From: Caballeronia cordobensis
Lineage (GTDB): Bacteria > Pseudomonadota > Gammaproteobacteria > Burkholderiales > Burkholderiaceae
Length of the DNA stretch: 64,000 nt
Assembly: GCF_001544575.2 (NCBI RefSeq)
Contig: NZ_FCNY02000023.1
Coordinates: 49,045-113,044 of the forward strand
Reading direction: 5' to 3'
A program made the translations under genes and the position numbers. How positions within the stretch are numbered: the first letter of the stretch is position 1; the number at the start of each line of letters is the position of its first letter. This document shows positions 25,779 through 32,564 of the stretch, piece after piece. Below the pieces are notes generated by a model that saw only the letters and a program-made list of their open reading frames with translations, was not told where the DNA came from and searched no databases.

Positions 25779-27155
25779 ATGACTCCCGACTCTCTGCCAT
25801 CCCAAAACGGCGATGCCGTCATCCCCGTTTCCGCGCTCAATCGGGCGATCAGCTCGATGCTCGAACGCTCGTTTCCGCTCGTCTGGGTGTCGGGCGAGGT
25901 GTCGAACTTCACGCGGGCGGCGAGCGGCCACTGGTACTTTTCGATCAAGGATGCGGGCGCGCAAATGCGCTGCGTGATGTTCCGCGGCCGCGCACAGTAT
26001 GCGGAATTCATGCCGCGCGAAGGCGACAAGATCGAGGTGCGCGCGCTCGTCACGATGTACGAGCCGCGCGGCGAGTTGCAGCTGAACGTGGAAGCGGTGC
26101 GCCGCACGGGGCAGGGCAGGCTCTTCGAAGCGTTCCTGCGCCTGAAGGCGCAACTCGAGAGCGAAGGGCTGTTCGCGCCCGAGCGCAAGCGTGCATTGCC
26201 GGCACATCCGCGCGGCATCGGCATCGTGACGTCGTTGCAGGCGGCGGCGCTGCGCGATGTGCTCACGACGCTCGCGCGCCGCGCGCCGCACGTGCCCGTC
26301 GTCGTGTATCCGGCGCCGGTGCAGGGCGCGGGCGTCGGCGAGAAGCTCGCGGCGATGGTCGAAGCGGCGAACGCGCGCCGCGAGGTCGATGCGCTCGACG
26401 TGCTCATCGTGTGCCGGGGCGGCGGCTCCATCGAAGATTTGTGGGCGTTCAACGAGGAAGTGCTTGCGCGCGCCATCGCGGCGAGCGGCTTGCCGGTGGT
26501 GAGCGGCGTCGGACACGAGACGGATTTCACCATTGCCGATTTCGCCGCCGACGTGCGCGCGCCGACGCCGACCGCCGCCGCCGAGCTCGTGAGCCCGCAG
26601 CGCGTGCTGCTCCTGCGCGAGCTGGATCATCGGCATGCGGCGCTCGCGCGCGGTTTCGGCCGGATGATGGAGCGCCGCGCGCAGCAGCTCGACTGGCTCG
26701 CGCGCAGGCTTGTAAGCCCCGCCGAGCGGCTCGCGCGGCAGCGGACGCATCTGCGTCAACTGGCGGGCCGCCTGGTCGCGGCGGGTGCGCGGCCCGTGCG
26801 CGATGCGCGCGCGCGCTTCGCGCTGGTGCAGTTCCGCTGGCAGCGCCGGCGCCCGGACGTCGCAGCAGAGCGCGAGCACCTGTTGCGGCTTGCCCAGCGC
26901 ATCGGAAGTGCGCACGAGCGTCGTGCGGAACGCGAGAAGGCGTGCGTGTCGGAACTGGCGGCGCGCTTGCAGGTGCTGAGCCCGCAGCGCACGCTCGAAC
27001 GCGGTTACGCGGCCCTCATCGACGCGCAGACGGGCCGCGCATTGCGTGCGCCGGCTGCGCTCAAGCCGAAGCGGCTGCTGACGGTCCACCTTGCGGAAGG
27101 ATCGGCCGATGTGCTGCTCGCCGACGTGCAGCCACGCCTGTCAGACGAATTCTGA
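25779..27155 (+). CDS. xseA: Exodeoxyribonuclease VII large subunit
   Basis: XseA is the catalytic subunit of ExoVII, which degrades single-stranded DNA from either end. The 458-residue protein has an N-terminal OB fold (VWVSGEVSNFTRAASGHWYF ... MRCVMFRGRAQ), then the catalytic domain with RIGIVTS-like RGIGIVTSLQAAALRD, RGGGSIEDLWAFNEEVLARA and SGVGHETDFTIADFAADVRAPTP split over two segments, a long coiled region, and a C-terminal LERGYAAL. I chose the ATG at 25779; an upstream in-frame ATG adds atypical sequence. Confidence 0.96.
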   Translation: MTPDSLPSQNGDAVIPVSALNRAISSMLERSFPLVWVSGEVSNFTRAASGHWYFSIKDAGAQMRCVMFRGRAQYAEFMPREGDKIEVRALVTMYEPRGELQLNVEAVRRTGQGRLFEAFLRLKAQLESEGLFAPERKRALPAHPRGIGIVTSLQAAALRDVLTTLARRAPHVPVVVYPAPVQGAGVGEKLAAMVEAANARREVDALDVLIVCRGGGSIEDLWAFNEEVLARAIAASGLPVVSGVGHETDFTIADFAADVRAPTPTAAAELVSPQRVLLLRELDHRHAALARGFGRMMERRAQQLDWLARRLVSPAERLARQRTHLRQLAGRLVAAGARPVRDARARFALVQFRWQRRRPDVAAEREHLLRLAQRIGSAHERRAEREKACVSELAARLQVLSPQRTLERGYAALIDAQTGRALRAPAALKPKRLLTVHLAEGSADVLLADVQPRLSDEF

Positions 27156-27261
27156 GCGTTCGATGCAGCGTACATTTGACGCGTGCGAAATTGCGCGCGG
27201 GAGCACTTTTTACGCCGCCCAAAGCGAATAGAAAGCGATCTTCCTCATAAAGGCACACGGT

Positions 27262-27290
27262 TTGCCGGGTTATCCCAACTCGCCTACAAT
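27262..27290 (+). promoter_or_regulatory. Probable sigma70 promoter of sodB
   Basis: TTGCCG (27262-27267) and TACAAT (27285-27290) are spaced by 17 bases, 64 bases upstream of the sodB ATG. Confidence 0.6.
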
Positions 27291-27353
27291 CCATGCTCCA
27301 CTGCATCATTCCTCACAGTCCCCCACAAACCACATAGAAAGGAAGCTCGCATC

Positions 27354-27935
27354 ATGGAACATACGCTCCCGCCGCTGCCGTTCGACAAGAACGCGCTCGC
27401 TCCGCACATGTCGGAAGAAACGCTCGAGTATCACTATGGTAAGCATCACCAGACCTATGTGACCAACCTCAACAAGCTGATCCCGGGCACCGAATTCGAG
27501 AACCTGTCTCTCGAAGAGATCGTGAAGAAGTCCTCGGGCGGCGTGTTCAACAACTCCGCGCAGGTCTGGAATCACACGTTCTTCTGGAACAGCCTGTCGC
27601 CGAAGGGCGGCGGTGCACCGACCGGCGCGCTGGCCGACGCCATCAACGCCAAGTACGGCTCCTTCGACAAGTTCAAGGAAGAATTCGCGAAGGTCGCGAC
27701 CGGCACGTTCGGTTCGGGCTGGACGTGGCTCGTGAAGAAGACCGACGGCACGGTGGATATCGTGTCGACGAGCAATGCCGCAACGCCGCTCACCACCGAC
27801 GCGAAGGCGCTGTTGACCATCGACGTGTGGGAGCATGCGTATTACATCGACTATCGCAATGCGCGTCCGAAGTTCATCGAGGCTTACTGGAACATCGCCA
27901 ACTGGGACTTCGCCGCGAAGAATTTCGGCGCGTAA
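27354..27935 (+). CDS. sodB: Superoxide dismutase [Fe]
   Basis: SodB converts superoxide to oxygen and hydrogen peroxide in the cytoplasm. The 193-residue protein has the four metal ligands H27 (YHYGKHH region), H74 (VWNHTFFWNSL), D157 and H161 (DVWEHAYYIDYRNARP). NHTFFWN and the absence of a signal peptide fit the iron enzyme. AGAAAGGAAGCTC precedes the ATG. Strong promoter and terminator flank it, so it is monocistronic. Confidence 0.97.
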   Translation: MEHTLPPLPFDKNALAPHMSEETLEYHYGKHHQTYVTNLNKLIPGTEFENLSLEEIVKKSSGGVFNNSAQVWNHTFFWNSLSPKGGGAPTGALADAINAKYGSFDKFKEEFAKVATGTFGSGWTWLVKKTDGTVDIVSTSNAATPLTTDAKALLTIDVWEHAYYIDYRNARPKFIEAYWNIANWDFAAKNFGA

Positions 27936-27980
27936 TAGCGCTCGATGCGAGGGTTTTGACGACCTTCGTGTGAAGTAGCG

Positions 27981-28016
27981 AAAGCCGCATCGGCCTTGGC
28001 CGATGCGGCTTTTTTC
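27981..28016 (+). terminator. Intrinsic terminator after sodB
   Basis: A perfect 14-bp stem (AAGCCGCATCGGCC with GGCCGATGCGGCTT) and TT loop are followed by a run of T. Confidence 0.95.
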
Positions 28017-28079
28017 TTGGAGAGGTTCGGAGAAAGTCGCGTGTGTGAAGCGGGTTGATAGACCCTTGAATCTGATATC

Positions 28080-28142
28080 AATGATCTTTCGCTGCGATAC
28101 AGATCATTCGGATTGCTAAACGTAGATCAGATTGCGGATCTA
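28080..28142. repeat. Two consecutive GATC-centred inverted repeats
   Basis: AATGATCT (28080-28087) is mirrored by AGATCATT (28101-28108), and TAGATC (28123-28128) by GATCTA (28137-28142). Both are perfect. They lie in the promoter-side space of the small gene at 28274 and may be operators. Confidence 0.5.
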
Positions 28143-28273
28143 CCGCATCTCGATCCGTTCGCATTTCTTGTCAGAAGATTCAGACACTCCAATCGCCCGC
28201 CCGCCGCTGCGCCATTCAAGCCACGAGCCTAAAATACCTCCTTGCCGCAAGGCTCTGCATCGGAAAGTCCATC

Positions 28274-28426
28274 ATGAAGCGCTTCGCCTTTCTCTGCCTC
28301 ACGGCCTGGTCAGCCGCGGCATTGCTCTTTTTCGGCCGCCATTCCGCCGCGCTCATCGCGCTGTCCGGCGTCATCGCGCTCGCGGGTTTCGATCTGTTGC
28401 GGCCGGATTCCAACCAGGGTTCGTGA
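28274..28426 (+). CDS. Small membrane protein, 50 residues
   Basis: A short open frame starting MKRFAFLCLTAWSAAALLFF, with two hydrophobic segments (about residues 4-20 and 25-40) joined by GRHS, and ending RPDSNQGS. GGAAAG stands upstream of the ATG. The positive-inside pattern (MKR, then R/H) and the clean hydrophobic blocks suggest a genuine inner-membrane miniprotein. I do not recognise the family. The stop lies 4 bases from the convergent EAL gene stop. Confidence 0.55.
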   Translation: MKRFAFLCLTAWSAAALLFFGRHSAALIALSGVIALAGFDLLRPDSNQGS

Positions 28427-28429
28427 GAC

Positions 28430-29701
28430 TTATCGGCGCTTCGCCGCTTCCCAGTTGATGTCGACGCACAGCACTTGCAGGCCATACGGCGTTTGCGCGG
28501 CGATCGACGCCGTCACGCACAGGTGCGCCTCGTTGATCGAGAGATACGGCGCCGTCAGATGCACGCGGCCCGGCGCGCGCAACGCCTCGATGAAATACGG
28601 CCGGCGTTCCCAGCTTGCGCCTTCCGAATGCAATAGCGGACTGAAGCGCTTGGCCCGTTGCGAGGTGCGCACCACCGGCACGACGTTGTCGCCGATCTGC
28701 CGCCCGGACTGATCGAGCAGAAAGCAGCGCGCGGTTTCGGCGAGTTGCAGCAGTTCGCTCGTCGCGGCGACGAGCGTTTCGCCTTCCATCAGCTTGACCG
28801 CCGCGCGCTCGAGACCGCTCACGTACGGCTCCAGCCGCGCGCCTTGCGCCCGCTCGCGCGCCGCGACGCGTTCGCGCGACGCCGCCGACAACGCGTCCAT
28901 CACGCCGGTCGCGACTTCGCTGTGCACCGCCTCCACGCTCGGCTGCGCGAAATACGCGCCCTGCACGAAATCGACGTTGCATTCGAGCGCGATCAGCGCG
29001 TCGCGCTCGGTCGCCAGGCCGCCCATCAGAACGAGTTGCCCCGATTCATGCAGCAGCGACACGAGACGAGGCAGCACGCGTTCGATATGCGAATGCTCCG
29101 TCGCCTGCTGCAGGATGCAGCGGTCAAGCGTCACGATATCGGGCCGCAGATGCCACACGCGATCGATATTCGAATGCTTCACGCCGAAGCCGTCCAGCGC
29201 GATCAGAAAGCCCGACTTGCGCAGCGAATCGACGATCGCGGCAAAGCGCGTCGTCTCGCCGCCGGCCTGCTCGGGCACTTCGAGCACGACGCGCTGCGGC
29301 GGAAGACCGATGTCCTTCAGCGACGCGAGCAGCGCATCGCCGTAGCTCGTGTCCATCAGCGCGGCCGGATGCAGGCTCAGGAAGAGCCATTCGTCGTGAC
29401 TGTCGAACGCATTGAAATTGCCAAGATGCAGCGATTCAGCGAGCCGGCCGAGTTCGAGCAAATCGCCGCGCCGCGCGGCCTGCGTGAACACTTCGTGCGA
29501 CGGAACATGGCGATGCGTGTCGTCGCGGGCGCGCAACGACGCGTGATAGCCGATCGCGCGGCGATGCGACACCGAGAAAACCGGCTGGAACACGCTGAAA
29601 ACCGTGTACTCGCCGTACAGCACGGTGCGACGCGAGCCATCGTCGCCTGCGATGGGGCGGGGCGGCTGAAAGCGGGGCGGGTCGAGATCAACCATGCTCA
29701 T
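28430..29701 (-). CDS. Degenerate EAL-domain protein
   Basis: The 423-residue cytoplasmic protein has an N-terminal EAL fold (about residues 30-260) and a C-terminal domain of about 130 residues resembling a small-ligand sensor (LLDQSGRQIGDNVV, RRPYFIEALRAPGRVHLTAPYLS). EAL enzymes hydrolyse cyclic di-GMP, but most catalytic positions are replaced: the EAL motif reads HAS (residues 53-55), DDFG is DGFG (170-173), the KID lysine is T191 and the EGVE glutamate is G228; Q248 remains. It is therefore likely a sensor or binding protein, not a phosphodiesterase. A second ATG at 29695 is a possible start. Confidence 0.85.
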   Translation of the reverse strand: MSMVDLDPPRFQPPRPIAGDDGSRRTVLYGEYTVFSVFQPVFSVSHRRAIGYHASLRARDDTHRHVPSHEVFTQAARRGDLLELGRLAESLHLGNFNAFDSHDEWLFLSLHPAALMDTSYGDALLASLKDIGLPPQRVVLEVPEQAGGETTRFAAIVDSLRKSGFLIALDGFGVKHSNIDRVWHLRPDIVTLDRCILQQATEHSHIERVLPRLVSLLHESGQLVLMGGLATERDALIALECNVDFVQGAYFAQPSVEAVHSEVATGVMDALSAASRERVAARERAQGARLEPYVSGLERAAVKLMEGETLVAATSELLQLAETARCFLLDQSGRQIGDNVVPVVRTSQRAKRFSPLLHSEGASWERRPYFIEALRAPGRVHLTAPYLSINEAHLCVTASIAAQTPYGLQVLCVDINWEAAKRR

Positions 29702-29933
29702 GGTGTCGATGCTTGGAGCGAGTGACTTTATCGAGATAGTTTACCGGATCGGCACCCGAGCGTCAGAGCAAAAAGCGTGCAAATTCAATATTCAAGCGGC
29801 GCGCGCGGGGTTTCCGCGCATCCGGCGCGCGTATTCGTGTGCGGATTGAGCGCGTCGTGCCGCAGGCTTGGGAACGCGCGCCGCGCAAGCGTGCGGGAAG
29901 CACCGGCGCGGTGCGTCGTCACTCGCGCGCCGT

Positions 29934-31367
29934 TCAGTTTGCTTCCGACGGATCGGGCTTTCGGTGCGCCGCACGCACTTCCGGGGCGAGCTGGCCGAAG
30001 ATCCACGCCGTCGCCGCCGTGATGACGCCCACGCACAGAAACGTCGCGTGGAACGCGGGCAGCGAGTTCTGCGGCGTCACGTGCGGCAGAATCCCGGTGA
30101 AGGTCGAGAGAATCGCGCCGGCGACGGTCACGCCGAGACTCATCGACAGCATCTGCACGAGCGAGAACAGGCTGTTGCCGCTGCTCGCGCCGCCGGTGCC
30201 GAGATCCTTCAGCGTGAGCGTGTTCATCGCGGTGAACTGCATCGAATTGACGGCGCCGAAGATCGCCAGTTGCACGAGCCGCAGCCACAGCGGTTGATGC
30301 GCGCTCGCGAGCGAGAAACTCGCCATCATCAGTCCGACGAGCACGGTGTTCACCACTAGCACGCGCCGATAACCATGCTTTTCGATCAGCCGCGTGACGA
30401 GCCGCTTGGACGCCATGCCCGCGGCCGCGACGGGAAGCATCATCATGCCGGCCTGAAACGCCGTGTAGCCGAGGCTCACCTGCAGCAGCAGCGGAATGAG
30501 ATAGGGCATCGCGCCGCTGCCGATGCGCGCGAACAGATTGCCGAGCAGTCCGACGCTGAACGTGTGGATCTTGAAGAGATCGAGCGAGAAGATCGGCTGG
30601 GCGGCGCGCGTCGCGTGCAGACCGTACGCGACGAAGCAGCCGAACGACAGCACGAGTAACACGATGACGATCGCGTGCGCGAGGCCGAGATCGGCGAGGC
30701 CGTCGAGCGAGATCGTCAGCGCAACCATGCCGACGGCGAGCAGCAGATAGCCCGCGAGATCGAAGCGCGCGGTCGCCGGGTTGCGGCTGTCGGGCATGTA
30801 CAGTTTCGTCGCGATGCAGCCGATCACGCCCACCGGCACGTTGATGAGAAAGATCCAGTGCCACGATGCGATCTGCACGAGCCAGCCGCCCAGCGTCGGA
30901 CCGATGAGCGGACCGATCAGCCCCGGAATCGCGACGAACGCCAACGCCGAAAGATAGCGCTCCGCCGGAAACACGCGCAGCACGGCGAGGCGTCCGACCG
31001 GCAGCAGCATCGCGCCGCCCACGCCCTGCACGACGCGGTACGCGACGAGCGCCGTCAGCGACTGCGCGTTCGCGCACAACAGCGAGCCGATCGTGAACAC
31101 CAGAATCGCGCTGAAGAACACGCGCCGCGTGCCGAGCTTGTCGGCGAGCCAGCCGGAGACGGGAATCATCATGGCCATCGTGAGCGAATAGGCGATCACG
31201 ACGCCCTGCATGCGCAGCGGCGCGACGCCCAGGCTGCGGGCCATGGCGGGGAGCGCGGTGTTGACGATCGTCGAGTCGAGCGTCTGCATGAAGAAGCCCG
31301 TGGCGACGAGCCACAGCATGATGCTCAATGCGCGATCGGACGGTGCGGCGGCGGTCGTTTCGGTCAT
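29934..31367 (-). CDS. mdtD: MFS multidrug exporter, MdtD-like
   Basis: A 477-residue major-facilitator protein of the 14-helix DHA2 group. The sequence LVATGFFMQTLDSTIVNTAL at the N-terminus, SGWLADKLGTRR (motif A), RVVQGVGGAMLLPVGRLAVL, SWHWIFLINVPVGVIG and NTLTLKDLGTGGASSGNSL follow the E. coli MdtD pattern closely. The substrate is unknown. It begins 8 bases after the GntR gene stop, so the regulator probably controls it. The ATG at 31367 is chosen because the in-frame upstream region is antisense to the regulator. Confidence 0.88.
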   Translation of the reverse strand: MTETTAAAPSDRALSIMLWLVATGFFMQTLDSTIVNTALPAMARSLGVAPLRMQGVVIAYSLTMAMMIPVSGWLADKLGTRRVFFSAILVFTIGSLLCANAQSLTALVAYRVVQGVGGAMLLPVGRLAVLRVFPAERYLSALAFVAIPGLIGPLIGPTLGGWLVQIASWHWIFLINVPVGVIGCIATKLYMPDSRNPATARFDLAGYLLLAVGMVALTISLDGLADLGLAHAIVIVLLVLSFGCFVAYGLHATRAAQPIFSLDLFKIHTFSVGLLGNLFARIGSGAMPYLIPLLLQVSLGYTAFQAGMMMLPVAAAGMASKRLVTRLIEKHGYRRVLVVNTVLVGLMMASFSLASAHQPLWLRLVQLAIFGAVNSMQFTAMNTLTLKDLGTGGASSGNSLFSLVQMLSMSLGVTVAGAILSTFTGILPHVTPQNSLPAFHATFLCVGVITAATAWIFGQLAPEVRAAHRKPDPSEAN

Positions 31368-31375
31368 GTGGGCGC

Positions 31376-32122
31376 TTATTTGCGTAGTTCGGCGACGAAG
31401 TCGTAGTAGTCGTTGCGGCAGTACGTATCGGTGAGTTCGATCGCGCGCTGATCCGCCGTATAGCCGACACGCGTGATGAGCAAAAGCGCGTCGTGCGGCG
31501 CGATGCCCATTTGCCCGGCGATCTCCGGACTGGCGTTCACCGCGCGGAAATGCTGGAGCGCGCGCACGATGGAAAGCCCGCGCCCGTCGAGATAGCTGTA
31601 CAGCGAATCGCCGATGGCTTGCGGATCGGGGATGCACGAGGCCGGAAAGGTCGAGTTTTCGACGGCCATCACGATATCGTCGGCGAGGCGCAGGCGTTTG
31701 AGCCGCGTGACGGTGGCGGCGGGCGAGAGGCCGAGCTGGATGACTTCATCGCGATTGGCGGGCTCGATGGTGCGCGAGAGCCACTTCGAACTGGGCTTGA
31801 AGCCGCGTCGCCTGAGCATTTCGGAGAAGCTCGACAGGCGCGACAGCGGATCTTCATAGCGCGGCGTGATGAAGCTGCCCGCGCCTTGCTCGCGGCGGAT
31901 CAGCCCTTGCTCGACGAGCAGCGCGATCGCCTTTCTCGACGTGATCCGCGACACGCCGAGCGCTTCCGACAGCACACGCTCGGACGGCAGCGCTTCCCCG
32001 GCGTTCCAGCGATTGTCGTGGATCGCGGTGGCAAGCTTGCGGGCGAGTTGAAGATAGAGCGGAGTGTCGCTGTCCGGGTCCGGGCGCAAGTCGCGCCAGC
32101 GGTCTTCCGAGGTCGGGTTCAT
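31376..32122 (-). CDS. GntR/HutC-family transcriptional regulator
   Basis: A 248-residue regulator with an N-terminal winged helix (YLQLARKLATAIHDNRW, LPSERVLSEALGVSRITSRK near residues 40-60, GLIRREQGAGSFI) and a C-terminal UTRA ligand-binding domain (FSEMLRRRGFKPSSKWL, then TRVGYTADQRAIELTDTYCR). UTRA domains of this subfamily bind amino sugars, histidine intermediates or phosphonates; the ligand is not evident. Co-transcribed with the downstream MdtD-like exporter. I chose MNPTSEDRW at 32122. Confidence 0.9.
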   Translation of the reverse strand: MNPTSEDRWRDLRPDPDSDTPLYLQLARKLATAIHDNRWNAGEALPSERVLSEALGVSRITSRKAIALLVEQGLIRREQGAGSFITPRYEDPLSRLSSFSEMLRRRGFKPSSKWLSRTIEPANRDEVIQLGLSPAATVTRLKRLRLADDIVMAVENSTFPASCIPDPQAIGDSLYSYLDGRGLSIVRALQHFRAVNASPEIAGQMGIAPHDALLLITRVGYTADQRAIELTDTYCRNDYYDFVAELRK

Positions 32123-32168
32123 AAAGCGGACGCTGGTGGGCCAAGCGGGGATTTTAAGACAAACATCG

Positions 32169-32423
32169 ATGATCAAGGGGCGCGTGATTCCCTATCCTGG
32201 CGAGGCTCGCCGTGCTGGAAAACGGGCGTGGCATCGGTTCTTGGCGGAGCATCGAGTTTCCGCGTTCGAAAAAAATCTAATTCAAGCCGGGCGCGTTATT
32301 CGGCATGGCGATTTGATGGGCAATCATCTCGTGGTCGTCGGCAGTGAAATGGGCCAGTCGATTGAATTTGTGAATCGTTACGCGGACGCTGGTCAATTAA
32401 TATTCGATTTCCCCGTCAGCTAA
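32169..32423 (+). CDS. Possible small hypothetical protein
   Basis: An 84-residue open frame (MIKGRVIPYPGEARRAGKRA at the start, ending LIFDFPVS) lies between the GntR gene and the protease lipoprotein gene. No convincing ribosome-binding site and no family that I recognise. The C-terminal half reads like protein (NHLVVVGSEMGQSIEFVNRY) rather than GC-driven shadow sequence. It may be a small gene or a decayed fragment that arrived with the AT-rich segment. Confidence 0.3.
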   Translation: MIKGRVIPYPGEARRAGKRAWHRFLAEHRVSAFEKNLIQAGRVIRHGDLMGNHLVVVGSEMGQSIEFVNRYADAGQLIFDFPVS

Positions 32424-32564
32424 TTTGCTGTGTGAAGCCATATAAATACCGTGGTGCTCAATTTGATGTAATAAAGCGTGATGTTCTTTCAATTTCCTAC
32501 AACGGTAAGATTTATACTGGACTTACCATTTTGTATGCTTGAGAAAATTAAATATGAGGGTATT

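Noticed and set aside
30675..31406. A 243-codon plus-strand frame opposite mdtD
   Set aside because: Composition is almost entirely Arg, His, Glu and Ala, typical of an antisense shadow, and it has no homology that I recognise.
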